A stretch of 64,000 nt of DNA from Spizellomyces punctatus DAOM BR117 (lineage: Eukaryota; Chytridiomycota; Chytridiomycetes; Spizellomycetales; Spizellomycetaceae), in contig NW_015971543.1 of NCBI RefSeq assembly GCF_000182565.1, positions 1-64,000 on the forward strand, written 5' to 3'. Numbering within the stretch: position 1 is the stretch's first letter; each line of letters starts with the position of its first letter. Of the stretch, positions 1-11,051 are shown piece by piece. The notes under the pieces were generated by a model. The model was not told the DNA's origin. It saw only the letters and a list, made by a program, of their open reading frames with translations, and ran no database searches. A program made the translations under genes and the position numbers.

Positions 1-476
1 CGTTCATTCCCTAGGAACCGAAGGAACCGCGGCGTAGGTCGCGGATGTTTAAACCAGGGAGAGAGCTGTAACCATGCCGTAAAGGTACACTTTATGCATT
101 ACGCCATATGCCAATGATACGATTTTACACAAATAAGGACTGAGCACCATTACAAAAAATACTCGAAGACCGAAAGAGAGTCAATGCCCAAAAGTAAAAC
201 AAAGACGCGCCCCAAATAACCAAAGTATCAGCCCACCCAGAGTATCCATCCTCACTTAATCTCCCAACTATACACTTTCCCAAGTCATTGTGGAACAACT
301 AGGGACAAAAATCTCATGATAAAAAAAAAAAGAAATGAAACAACCCAAATATTACGAAATCGTAGGAGCGATTAGACGATGCTATGGAAAATGAACTTGA
401 CGTTCGCAAACTGGTTGAAATAATACGGGTTGTAGATCATTGGTCCAAGTGATATCGTCCGTTTTGAGTAGAGTTC
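1..476. other. intergenic / 3' flank
   Basis: No gene seen. AT-rich sequence with an A-run near 323-332, lying downstream of the stop codon of the minus-strand Pumilio gene; it probably contains that gene's 3' UTR. Confidence 0.5.
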
Positions 477-3400
477 TCAGCGGTCGCCCTGCTCGGGTTC
501 TACGGCGTTGGGGCTTGATGAATCTGGAGAAATACCGTCACTCTGACGACGCTGTTGGCCACTGTTCGCAACCACTGAATGCGAGTTAATGGCCGCTTGA
601 GCCTGCATCGCATGGTGTTGGTGCTGTTGGAAAGCTGCAACATGTTGAGGGCTTGGAGGGTAACTTCCGCCGGTATAGTACGCACCGGCCGGAATTGACA
701 TTGGAGGGAGGCCGGGCATGCTGGAATATGGTGATCCTGGCAAACCGTGATATCCTGTCATGTTCATGCCATAATGTCCTCCTGCACCACCGGGAACATA
801 GAGCCCAGGTTGGGGAGAGTGACTTGGAGTGGGCAGCTGCGCAAGGCCAGCAGCGCCGTACCATCCAGGAACAGGCTGCTGCGGGCTGTTGCTCATGTTG
901 CCACCGTTCGAACCATACATGCCAGCTGCGGTCATTGCTGGGGCAGAGGAGTACGAGATGCCTGGATGTTGCGGCGCTAATGGGCTGACGACCTCTTGGC
1001 TAGGGTCTCCAAACCCATTCCCGCCCGTAGGCGGCATTGACAATGATAATCCAGCGGGTCCCCCGCCAATACCAGCTCCGACCCCGAGGGACGAAGGAAT
1101 GACGCTCAGCTCATCAAGAAGGCGCTTGTAGCCCATCTGATTGTCTCGGACCTCAGACATGCGCGAAAGTACGGACCTCACCCTGTCGGCTAATCGTATC
1201 TTTTCCTCGGGAGACACGCATGCAGATGCAAGGATCTTTTGAATAACGGAAACTCCGTGAATTTGATCAGCGAGTATCTGCTCAAGGGAAGAATCATCGC
1301 GGAAGAAGATCTCCTTAATAATCTGGTCGCGAGCCTCCAACTCCACTCTTTGGTTTACTATATCGAAAACGAGAGAGTCCCGTAAATAAACGAAAGCAGT
1401 GAGTAACAAGGCGACGACAACGGGTCATACCAAGCTTCAAAATCGTTGCGCTTGCGAGCTTGTGGGTGCACAAAGTCGGAACGTGCGGAGCCAATTTTGG
1501 AGCCAGGGCTTGATATCGCCCAGGTAGACTGCTGGTATCTAGTAGCCATGTAATCAAATAGCTCCGTTGGGATTCGTGGCAAGTTGAATTGCGTTATGCA
1601 CGATCGCTTCGGCCACAAACTTTTGCTGTCTTTTAGTGGTGTACTGGCTCTCGAGACACGCCCGCATGGCACGAGCTCCAAATCGACCTTGTCCAACTTC
1701 CCAACATTTAGCATGCGTCGCGTCAAAGACAAACTGGTTACGGTGGGTTCCGAGACGCAAGCAGCATTGGACCACGTAATTTCCAAACTGATCCAGAAGG
1801 AGGGGCGGAGTGAATGGCTTGAGAGCGGTTACAATGAGCTGTATCTGAGAAGTCGTCTTTGCATAGTCAATCATCTTTTGCACTACCCATGTGCCATTTT
1901 TGTGAATTCCAATAGCCGCCATGTGGGGAGCCACCTTCTCAACTAAGCGCAGACGATGTTGGTCGGAACTCTTTTCGATAATTTTCTGAATAACAACATT
2001 CCCAATATAATCTGGTGCGGGGTATCAGATTCAGGTCCCATGCATGACAGTTATGGCTCCCGCAACTCACCTGTACATAGGTCTACAGTCTCCTCCACGA
2101 CTTCATTGAAAATGGCCTCCACGTCTTTCATGGTCACATGCCCCTCCAGTCGTTTGCGCATTTCCCGTAATCGACTTTGATCCACGCGTCGATTCGGTTT
2201 AGGCTCAGGAACCGGTGGTATTGCGGATGCGTACGTTTCTAGACAAGCAGGCAAATGTTAAGCATACTACGCTAACGTCTGTTTCCATATGAGAAATAAT
2301 TTACCGTTGGGATTCTGACCATTCCACAGCGAATCTAACGTTTCCATTCCATTCAGCTCCTTATTGGCCGCACCTGCTAATGCCAAAGCCATCATCTGCT
2401 CCTCAGGATAGCCACCTCCAATACTGTGACGTGTACTACCAGTCTGGGCTGCTCCGCTGATAGCTGGCACATTTGCTTCCAAATTTACGGGGAAAGGAGG
2501 CGGCGGAGGTGTCATACCAAATTCTCTGGCGCCGTTAATAGCACGAGAGGGAGAGTACAACATTTGCGGTGTTGGCGTAGCCGCCAATCCCGTGGCAGTA
2601 GCAAAATTATTGAATCCTCCTGACAGTGAGTTGGAACGGTCGCGAGCTGGAGAAGCAGTCCCCATAAAGGATGTGCCAACTAGCGCTGACGCAGCAAGCG
2701 TTGCTGTCCCTTCTCCGCTTTTTGAAGGGACCTTTGCGTATCCAATCTTCACAACTGATCCGCCAATCTCCTTTCCGTTCATATTCTTCCTGGCCTCCAT
2801 GGCGTCTTCTAGTCTGTAGAAATTAACAAAACCGCAATTTTTATGGGTCTACGAGTTCACGGCACAGATTAAATGACAAGGTACAGGTCATAGCGTATAT
2901 ATTACAAGATCCCTTACCAAAACACGAGCGGATTCAATCGGGCCGTATGCGGTAAATAGTGCCTCAAGTTCAGCGGGATCCGTGGTAGGTGGAATATTGC
3001 CGATCCCTTGAAAAAACTTTAGAGATTGATCAGGAAACCATGATTGTGGGTCACGACTTACATAGGGACTTTGTGGGCTGCATCCCTTGCGTATCATTGA
3101 TCGCCTCCGCCTTTCCAAACCCAATTCTGACAATGCAGTTCCCAACTCGACCACCTTGCATCTCATCACGTGCACGTATTGCGTCCTCTACTCGCACGTA
3201 GTTGACGAAAGCACACTCCTTGTCTGGCAATATGCGAAGAGATTCAATTGGGCCAAATGGCGAAAATAATGTCAACAAATCAGACGGAGATAATGTGGGA
3301 TCAATATTGCCGATCCACAAAGAACGGGTGGGAATTTGGTGTGGATGAGCATGTTCGTGATGTAAGCGAGTTGGAGAGTCATTGAAAGATCGGTCCATGC

Positions 3401-4628
3401 CGTATACCACATAGTCTTTGGGGCTGGATCTACCCAATGAGAGATGCTAAAGAAGGAAGCGAATAAGTCAGCAAACGTGTTGATATAATTACAATTAATG
3501 CATACCCGGTCGTTGTCACTCCTGTTTTCCGAATCCGGACTCTCCATCTCTAGTTCGAGCTCTCCGCGGGCTAAACTTCTTCGTAATGCCTGAATGTCAC
3601 TATCTGCAGTGCTTTCCAAAAACGCAATGGATGATGCACGCGGGCGATATGTAGAAGGCGTGGGAATGGAAACTGATAAGTTCTCCCCCACAGCCACCGA
3701 GTAGGAGCGCCCTCGGTTCGCGTAAACGGATCCCAGGCTGTTTGGAACAACCCCTCGGGACATTTGCGGATACTGTGCGCTCTGAGCGAAGTGTCGCCCG
3801 TTTTCTAGAACGGGATCATCCAATCCAAGATAATCCAAGGTTCGTGCAACCGCAGTGGTTTCGTCCTCCCCGCCTGCGCTGCTAGCATACTCTGAAGGCG
3901 TCGGCCGCTCACTTACCAGTCCGTTCATAGTGCTGGATGGTTGCCATGATGTGGCAAACAATGAAGGGCCAAATGCGCCAGATATGCCAGTGCGAGGAAG
4001 GGAAAGGGACCCAGAGCGGTGACGGGAGGCCATTATACTCGAGGATGTACTAGGTGTGGGTGCTGCAGCAGACGTCTCCTCTGGAAGCAGTTTAGATGGA
4101 AAAAAAGAGAAAGTCTCTGCCCTGGCCCTTCTAAAGGTTGTAGCTCCATTGCTGGCTCCTCCATTCACAGTCAACTTTTTGCTGAACGAAGGCACATCGG
4201 ACAGTTTATCACTGCTAGAGTCCCGTAGAGTTTCGAGGTAGTAGGTGTTTGAAGACATTTGGTCGGTGCCGTACAGGTTGTCTGAAGGCCGAGGAAGGGA
4301 AGACGTAGTAGAAGAATCCAGTAGCGGTCTGTAAACGACAGACAAAAGGTGGTGTTAGTGAGCAGTTTTGTTAACATCGTGCTCGTACCAAGCATCTACA
4401 CACGGTGGCGGCCGCCCTGCGAATCATGCACAAGACTTTGCCACGCAGGAAATCTACGTTCAGGCCACAGATGTGTATCCCTCTGTTCCTATCTCTCTGT
4501 CTGCATGTGCCGGTGCATGTGTGTGTGTTTGTGCGGGTGTGTATATCCATGTGTGTTGGCGAGCATTGATGCAGTTCATTCACGTACCTGTTAGATAGCG
4601 AGTGCGGTTGCTGCTCTTGCGACTGCAT
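477..4628 (-). CDS. RRM + Pumilio-repeat RNA-binding protein (Jsn1/Puf1-Puf2 type)
   Basis: Sequence-specific mRNA-binding regulator, expected in the cytoplasm. By splice signals and phase I read eight exons: 4588-4628, 3506-4328, 3062-3446, 2918-3006, 2305-2848, 2071-2238, 1431-2011, 477-1357. A Ser/Thr-rich N-terminus is followed by two RRMs: the first has RNP2 SLWIGNI and RNP1-like ECAFVNYV, the second LWIGNIPP and KNCGFVNF. A Puf array follows (repeats such as DYIGNVVIQKII, GTWVVQKMID, FGNYVVQCC and HGVSVIQKIL). The tail is long, Gly/Pro/Met/Gln-rich and low-complexity. Two RRMs ahead of Puf repeats is the architecture of the yeast Jsn1/Puf2 branch, not of Pumilio proper. Odd: inside exon 7 the frame breaks at a T3 run (1556-1558). 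The conserved reading NPNGA..ITWLLD crosses it only if one base is missing, so this is either a sequence error or a disrupted allele. About 1170 residues otherwise. Confidence 0.85.
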
Positions 4629-5837
4629 TTCGCCCGGCAGATGGTTCTTGTGTCGAGCAGTAAGACGGCGCGACGAGCATGTGCGCCTCCAGTTCTTTGC
4701 AAGTCGAATAAAATCTCAAAGATTGGAGGAAGATGGGCAAGTCCAGCAATGGGCAGTTCAGGACCTGTAATGATACACTCATGGATAAGCCTTCATTTGG
4801 CCACACATACAAGGGGCACTATTTTTTTTTTTCTATAGTTTATTAGGGTTCATACCTCTGGGAACGTTTGCTTCTTTACGCCTTTGACTCTTGCGAGTAG
4901 ACAAGGAAAAGAAAAAGCCTCCGTACGTCGAGGTTATCCCAAAACTGCCTCGAGTTAGACTTTTTGACACAATCCGTTTGGGCAAACCAGGAAAACGAAT
5001 CGCTGGTTCTTCTGCAAATTGCAGCCCGGTTTCTTCCACGTCAGCAGATGGGTTAAAACAACCTGTTCGTTCTTGCAGTCTCCGTTGGCGTATTGTTTCG
5101 TACTAGGAAGGATTTTTTTTTTTGTAGAATTGGTGAGCCAAGTTGGGGGGGTGGATGTTGGAAACAGGGTCTTGGGTCAAAGAATGACAAGCCGCGGGAA
5201 GGGGCGTTGCTTTTTCAGTGGTGCAGTGTTTCAATAATATATTTTTTTCTACTGCATTTTGCATTTCAGAACTGTTGCTTTTATGCAAAGCAAGCAAAAC
5301 AAAGGCCCTCCAAAAGTTGACATTCAAAACAACATTCATTGCTGCTCCAGGCTCTGGAATGGTTCGTGCGTATGTGTGTGTCCACCCCCTAAAGTCCTCT
5401 CCATCTCCTCGAAACGATGCCCATCTCCAAACATTAATTGAATACGATAGATTTAACATTGTAAAACTACTCAGTTCTGCTTCATTTCTTCTGCTCTCCC
5501 CCCCCCCCCCCCCCATCTGCATCAAAAAGGTGCATCAAACATGTTTAGCAACACGCGAACAAACCCATCGCCCTTCTTTTGGTACAGTTCAAACCGGTTT
5601 GCTATGGTTCAACCTGCTTGATGTCTTGGACACGTTACGTAAACAGAAACCCGCATGCACGCGGTGCTCCCGTGAAGGCAATACTTGGTACCTCGTGAGG
5701 ACAACAGGATAAGGTAAGGGGCTCTTCTGCTGCATGCATAAAAACCGACCGACGAAGGTGAGAAATCTGTAAGAATTGAATTGGAACTGATATTTGAAAG
5801 ATGAACCCTTCCGAGCAAGACGAGGTAAAAACCAACA
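4629..5837. other. intergenic, upstream of the Pumilio gene
   Basis: No convincing gene. It contains a 17-base C homopolymer (5498-5514) and several short T runs. Short open frames here lack recognisable motifs and overlap one another on both strands. Likely promoter and 5' leader for the Pumilio gene to the left. Confidence 0.4.
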
Positions 5838-6119
5838 ATGATGTTACTTGTTTTGAGCATTGTGATCCTAACGTTTGCGCGGTTGAAACAGTACGGACAC
5901 CCCATCACTTTTGCTGCTTACTCCTCCAAAGGCTCCTTCTCGAGTTCCCTCGCGGACTTGTATGGAGGTTCCGCCGGTATCTTGGTTGACACAAACGCAT
6001 CAACGTCAGATTCTGCTCCCTCGTCCCGGGCGACATCCACAAAGGAGCCTCATACCAATGACCAAGATGACAAGAGTCGAACCAAGTTGGACACAAAGGG
6101 GCGCAATCATCGCTTCTGA
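5838..6119 (+). CDS. possible small membrane/secreted protein
   Basis: A 93-codon open frame starting with two adjacent ATGs. The N-terminus is strongly hydrophobic (MMLLVLSIVILTFARL), as in a signal peptide or single membrane anchor. A Ser/Gly-rich stretch and a charged Asp/Lys/Arg tail follow. I recognise no family. It stands alone between the Pumilio gene and the coiled-coil gene, and runs towards the 3' end of the latter with about 190 bases between. It may be spurious: the frame is short and nothing but its composition supports it. Confidence 0.28.
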   Translation: MMLLVLSIVILTFARLKQYGHPITFAAYSSKGSFSSSLADLYGGSAGILVDTNASTSDSAPSSRATSTKEPHTNDQDDKSRTKLDTKGRNHRF

Positions 6120-6308
6120 CTAGGACTTCAAATAACTGGCCATCTTTGTGCTCTCTAACTACATACGTTGTAACTACATACGTTGAATCCATAAACTTTA
6201 CAAATTGCGGGGAGTGAAATAACGATGAGGCTCAGAAAAAAAAGAAAAAAAGAAAAAAACATTCGCATCGAGTCTAGCAGAAGCTACCAATATTTATGCA
6301 ATCCACCT

Positions 6309-9300
6309 CTAATTGACCTCCTCGGTCTCCGTGGCAGACTTTATGTGTGCCTCAATCTGCAATTCTTCCAGTGCGTCTGCAACGGCATCCCATGCCAATG
6401 TTTTTGCTACAGATTTCAGTTGACGTTCATGCGCCGGATCGGAGGGGTCACCTCCTTCGATTGTTGAATTATCTCCAAAATATCCACTGAGTAGCTTGTC
6501 TAAATAAGAATGACCAGTCTCAGCCTGCAACTCTATTGCCCCTTCAGATCCGCTTGCCGTTTGGTCAGAGAATGCCTCCTCACCGGGTTGTGCACCCTGA
6601 GGTGCGTTCTGCTCATCCGCACTAGCATCCATGAGGCTAGGGACATTTGCCGTTGGCACGGCTTCCTCAACAACGGGTGGCCTCGCATCCATGATGTCAG
6701 CGTTGTCCTTGTCACACTGCAAGTCAACGTCCATAGAATAACTTGGGCTCATTAAATTTTCGGGCGGCTGCTCGTCCATGAAACTACCGTCAATACTTCT
6801 TGGGCTGGATTCCGTGGTTGCGTCGGAGCCCAGATAAGCTTCGTCTTCATGACCGACACTGCCCGATATGCCATTAGAATCCTCTCCCTCACCTTCGTTT
6901 TTTGGCCGTTCCGATGCCACATGTGCTTCTGTCTGCAATGTGGTTGCAGGACCATGGTCAGGCCGTTCGGTGTCATCCTCCACATCGGCTCCGGAATCCC
7001 CTGCTCTGCGGTCCCCCAAATCGGGCTCGATATCAGACAGTTCGGTCTTGGTAGACATCTCCTCAGTCGACCCTGAATGAGGTTCGTTCAAATTTAGACG
7101 AGAGCGCTGAGGTTCGAGACCGTCCATAGCCAATGTCTCATCAGCGCCTGGTTGTTGCTCGCCATCACTGGAATCCGTAGTTGGCCCTGAATCAGGAATT
7201 CCCGTGCAGCCCGCATCGCTTTTATCGACTTCATTTGCACCAAAGTCCTCGGGACCCTTGGCTTTTTCTACCTCTTTGAAACATTGCTCTTCACCAGAAG
7301 CCGCAGAATCTCCCTCATGACCTTCGCTCAAATTCTCAGCTGTGTCGGCTACATCAGCGTCGTCTACATGCCCCTCTTTACCAGCACTAAACTCAACACC
7401 GATTGTGCTCATGCTACTAGGTTCATCCTTGTTGGCGTCGTCCGTGGTATTCTCTCCCAAGGGTTCTTCTACGGTTTGACTCATAGCGGCCCACTCCGAT
7501 AAGGCGCTCTCTGCTCCCTCGACAATTTCATAGACTGGATCGAGAACTGACTTCTCCCTCAACACCTCCGGCATTTGAGTACTGAGACGGACAGCAGACT
7601 CCGAAAGTTCACTGTTAATTTCGTCGATTGTGTGGTCCACAACATCGCTTTCGTTCGTGTGCGTTTCAAAGGAAAATCCTGAATCATGTGGTCTTCGGCT
7701 GGCTGCATAATCCTGTTCCCTGGTCTGCATCTCAGCGATGTATTCATCCTCTACCATTTGCATTTCCGCAATTTCCTCAGTGCCTTCTACTGGAATTATA
7801 GGCGGGGTGATATCGGGCGCATGCTGTGCTGGGGACCCCAAATCGCTTTGTGACGAATGCTGGGCAAATGAAGTGGAAGGTTGATTTGCTTCACTAGTGA
7901 TGGTCGTCTCGGGTGTTTCCGTAACCGCTGATTCCTGCGTGCTCTTCTCCTCGTCTGCCACTTCGGGAAGCGTGGGCCTAGGAATTCCAAATTCTTGGTC
8001 CTGGGCCAGGACATCCAACAGATCTCTACCTTCCGATGCCACATCGGCTGCCAAGGCGATCAAATCGTTTGTCTCTGTGGCCGAATCAAAAGTACGGTCA
8101 CCAGTCGTTGACTGCTGCGACTTTTCTGTTTCCACAATCTGAGTTGCCAACGCCATCTTCTCTTCCTCTACAGCGCCCATCATCCTTGAAAATGTGGTTC
8201 TTTCATCCTCTGAGTTACGCAACTCGCGCGTGAGGCGGATGCACTCCTTTCTAGCTGTTTCCAATTGGTCAGCCAAGTGTGAAGTACCAAGCTGCGACTC
8301 TTCCAGTTTTTGCGTCAATGAACTGACATTAGCCTCTTCTGCAGCTAGTTTCGTAGACACTGCCTCAGCTTTGCTTTCCACGGATGCCAGTCGAGTAGCA
8401 AGATCTTCGGCGGTCTTCTCCGCTTCATGTAAGGCATCTTTGAGAGTGGTGATGTTTCCTTCCGCCTCCAGCAGACTATCAGCTAGCATCGCTGACTTGT
8501 CTTTTTCTTCGGCCAATTGCTGAGACACTGCCTCAAGTTTTGATTCGGCGTCCGTCAATTGCAAGGATACCGCCCGTAACTGATTGGCAACCAGATTCGA
8601 CGAATTGGCCTCCACTTCAGCAATTTTGCTAGGGAAGTCGGCAATAATTCCCTCAGCTGTTGCAAGCTTGACGAGAACCTCTGCATTCACAGATTCGGCC
8701 ACTTCAACTGCCCTTGTGGCTGCTTCTAACTTCTCATTCATGATTTGTACGGCTTCCTGGAGTTCAGCATTATCTTTGCGCAGCTGGGAATTGGCATCAT
8801 CAGTTTCAGTTGATGCTTTCATCGCTTCTATAGTCGCTTGCAACTCAGCATTCTCTTTCTGCAGCTGGGAACTGACACCATCGGCTTCAATTGATGCTGT
8901 TTCCAATTTGGCTTTCATAGCTTCTATAGTCGCTTGCAGTTCAGCGTTTTCTTCACGTAGCTGGGAACTTGCAGCTTTGGCGGTCTCGACGCCCATTGAT
9001 GCTGCATCTAGTTTGGCTTGCATCATTACTATGGTCTCCTGCATCTCTGCGTTATCTTCATGCAGCTTGGAACTGGCAGCTTCGGCGTTGTCCGCACCAG
9101 TTGGTGCGTTGCTCAGTTTGGATTTCAACATCTCTATAGTTTCCAAAAGCTCCGTGTTTTCCTCACGCAACTCGGCTACGTTCTGCTTCAAGGCAACCAA
9201 TAGATTTACATCATACCGCGAGATCTCCGCATTGAGTCGGTCATTATCGAGCTTCGTTTCAGCAAGCTGCTGCTGCAAAGCTGCCAACTTGGCATTATCT

Positions 9301-11051
9301 TCCTCTAGCTCGTGAATATACGCCTGCCTTTCAAAGAGTTCCTGTTCCAAAGCGGCTAGCCTTCTATCCTTCTCCTCCAGCTCGCGGGCGCGCGACTCTC
9401 CTTCAATGTGAGGATCCTTGACCGCATCTTCTTCCCTGTTCTTCTTCAGTGCGTTGACAACTTCCGTAAGTCTCTCAATCTCCTTGGGAAGTAGAGATAG
9501 TTTAGTGTTTTCGGCATTCAACTCGATTACATCCTTTTCCAAATCGGACAGACGAGCATTCTCTTCCTTGAGCTGCTCAATTTCTCTTGCGGTGGTTTTC
9601 TCCACGTTTACTAATTCATCGGCGACAACGGATAACGCTGCATTTTTCTGTCTAAGAGAGTTAACCTCCTCCTCTAATGGACCTATTTTCGAGTTCATCT
9701 GTTTGAGATCCTCAAGCTGAGTCTGTAGCCGCATGAGGTTTGAATTTTCTTGCTCTAGCGTCGCGATCGTTGCCTCCAAAATCGCGATTCGTCCGAGATC
9801 GTTTCGCAAGACTTTTACTTGTTCCTCCAAGTCTGGGATCCGCTCGTTCTCCGCCTTGAGTGTTATAAGCTCCATTTTCCCTTCAACTAATCGCATATTC
9901 TCTTCTTTCAGTGCCGCAAGCTCCTTTTCCGTTTCCCCTAGCTTCCTGAGGGCATCGTCGCTTTTGCTAATCGGTGTCGCCTGGGTAGCGGCAGTTTGAA
10001 CTTTCACTTTTGAGGTTGCGACGGGTGTTTTCTTGGCCACCGTACTTGCAGACGGACCTGTCGAGTTCACTGTCGAGGTCCTCTTGCTAATGGGAGAAGA
10101 GACAGAACGCAATCCAGATGTTGTTGATGGCTGCGATACCACAGGTTTTGTTCCCACGGAACTCGTTGCCTTGCGAGATAATACTGAACTAGACGACGCT
10201 GTTGTCCTAGCTGTTGATGTTGGGGACGCAGAGGGCGTAGCTGAGCGCACTGCTGACGTTCCACGGGAAGATGCCTCCTTGCGTGATCCAGTCGTCGGTG
10301 AGGACTTTTCGCTCGTGGATGAGGGATGTGTTAGTCTTCGAGATAGCGGTTCCCTTTCGGGCTTTTTTGAGGTAATCGGTACGCTCCAATGGGCTACACT
10401 TTTTGAAGTCGGAGCCGTCTTGGCAGGATCCTTCGCTGCTACTGCAGACACTTTCCGCACGCTTTGAACTGGGGGCGATACAGATCCGCGTGTGGATACA
10501 CGCTTGCTTCCTGTTTTACTGTCGATCTGGCCGGTGGTAGGCAGCGTCTTGGATGAGGCTGTTGTCTTGGATACCACGGGTCGGGTAGTAGGTTTTGCAT
10601 TCGGACGGCGTGCAGAAGGTTTGGTCTTGCCGTCCGGCTTCGGTAGAGTGTCTACATGTGGCGAACTGCCGGCGTTCGCCGCATCACTCCCACCTGTGGT
10701 CTGTGGACCCTGGTTTTCGAGGGGCGTTTCTTCAATGGTTGTTCCCAGAGAACCTTCCTCAACTGCTGATTCTAGGGGACTTTCGTCAACTGTTGTTCTA
10801 ATAGGACTTTCTTCAACAGTCGTTTTTGGCGGACTCTCTTCAACTTCGGATACTGGGGGACTCTCTTCAACCGTTACAGTTCCTAGATCATTGAGTTTCG
10901 GCTCTTCCGTCGTGTCGTCAATTCCTGGTGGTGCCGCCTCCACTTTTGCATATTCACCCGGATCTTCTGCATTCTCCGCGTTCGATCCCAACATGGCTGT
11001 CAAGTTATCCCTACTATCAATTGTAACATGGGATCCAGCGTTACCACCCAT
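6309..11051 (-). CDS. large coiled-coil protein of unknown function
   Basis: Single-exon frame of about 1580 residues. The first in-frame ATG is at 11051 (Met-Gly-Gly-Asn). The protein has four zones. First comes an acidic N-terminus with a degenerate VEESP repeat (residues about 58-112). Next is a basic Ser/Thr/Pro/Lys-rich disordered zone to about residue 360. Then a long heptad-type coiled coil runs to roughly residue 1050, and an acidic Glu/Asp/Ser-rich tail ends in a short helical block (LAWDAVADALEELQIEAHI). The coiled coil contains several near-identical units built around ENAELQATIEAMKAKLE. No catalytic motif, signal peptide or membrane segment is visible. The layout, a basic disordered head plus a long rod, resembles cytoskeletal or microtubule-associated scaffolds, but that is only analogy. 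The long open frames on the opposite strand are shadows of its skewed codon composition. Confidence 0.8.
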   Translation of the reverse strand: MGGNAGSHVTIDSRDNLTAMLGSNAENAEDPGEYAKVEAAPPGIDDTTEEPKLNDLGTVTVEESPPVSEVEESPPKTTVEESPIRTTVDESPLESAVEEGSLGTTIEETPLENQGPQTTGGSDAANAGSSPHVDTLPKPDGKTKPSARRPNAKPTTRPVVSKTTASSKTLPTTGQIDSKTGSKRVSTRGSVSPPVQSVRKVSAVAAKDPAKTAPTSKSVAHWSVPITSKKPEREPLSRRLTHPSSTSEKSSPTTGSRKEASSRGTSAVRSATPSASPTSTARTTASSSSVLSRKATSSVGTKPVVSQPSTTSGLRSVSSPISKRTSTVNSTGPSASTVAKKTPVATSKVKVQTAATQATPISKSDDALRKLGETEKELAALKEENMRLVEGKMELITLKAENERIPDLEEQVKVLRNDLGRIAILEATIATLEQENSNLMRLQTQLEDLKQMNSKIGPLEEEVNSLRQKNAALSVVADELVNVEKTTAREIEQLKEENARLSDLEKDVIELNAENTKLSLLPKEIERLTEVVNALKKNREEDAVKDPHIEGESRARELEEKDRRLAALEQELFERQAYIHELEEDNAKLAALQQQLAETKLDNDRLNAEISRYDVNLLVALKQNVAELREENTELLETIEMLKSKLSNAPTGADNAEAASSKLHEDNAEMQETIVMMQAKLDAASMGVETAKAASSQLREENAELQATIEAMKAKLETASIEADGVSSQLQKENAELQATIEAMKASTETDDANSQLRKDNAELQEAVQIMNEKLEAATRAVEVAESVNAEVLVKLATAEGIIADFPSKIAEVEANSSNLVANQLRAVSLQLTDAESKLEAVSQQLAEEKDKSAMLADSLLEAEGNITTLKDALHEAEKTAEDLATRLASVESKAEAVSTKLAAEEANVSSLTQKLEESQLGTSHLADQLETARKECIRLTRELRNSEDERTTFSRMMGAVEEEKMALATQIVETEKSQQSTTGDRTFDSATETNDLIALAADVASEGRDLLDVLAQDQEFGIPRPTLPEVADEEKSTQESAVTETPETTITSEANQPSTSFAQHSSQSDLGSPAQHAPDITPPIIPVEGTEEIAEMQMVEDEYIAEMQTREQDYAASRRPHDSGFSFETHTNESDVVDHTIDEINSELSESAVRLSTQMPEVLREKSVLDPVYEIVEGAESALSEWAAMSQTVEEPLGENTTDDANKDEPSSMSTIGVEFSAGKEGHVDDADVADTAENLSEGHEGDSAASGEEQCFKEVEKAKGPEDFGANEVDKSDAGCTGIPDSGPTTDSSDGEQQPGADETLAMDGLEPQRSRLNLNEPHSGSTEEMSTKTELSDIEPDLGDRRAGDSGADVEDDTERPDHGPATTLQTEAHVASERPKNEGEGEDSNGISGSVGHEDEAYLGSDATTESSPRSIDGSFMDEQPPENLMSPSYSMDVDLQCDKDNADIMDARPPVVEEAVPTANVPSLMDASADEQNAPQGAQPGEEAFSDQTASGSEGAIELQAETGHSYLDKLLSGYFGDNSTIEGGDPSDPAHERQLKSVAKTLAWDAVADALEELQIEAHIKSATETEEVN
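8690..9165 (-). repeat. in-frame tandem coiled-coil repeats
   Basis: Inside the coiled-coil gene, about four to five degenerate units of roughly 30-35 codons follow each other, each with an ENAELQ..I..MKAKLE core and an A..ASSQLREE linker. At DNA level the complement shows recurring blocks such as tcgcttgcaactcagc and tcgcttgcagttcagc. This suggests recent internal duplication of a heptad cassette. Confidence 0.7.
10716..10880 (-). repeat. VEESP-type acidic tandem repeat
   Basis: Five to six degenerate units of about 9-11 residues (VEESPP, VEESPP, VEESPI, VDESPL, VEEGSL, IEETPL), each with a Thr/Ser-Val linker, near the N-terminus of the coiled-coil protein. This is intrinsically disordered acidic sequence with Ser-Pro sites. 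Confidence 0.75.

Noticed and set aside
5218-5712. 164-codon plus-strand frame crossing the C17 homopolymer
   Set aside because: Depends on an unstable homopolymer encoding a proline run, and overlaps other random frames on both strands.
8584-9315. Long open frame (243 codons) on the plus strand, and a similar one at 10492-11163
   Set aside because: Antisense shadows of the coiled-coil gene. Their Ser/Ala/Val-rich composition follows from the Glu/Ala/Lys codons opposite, and no domain is visible.
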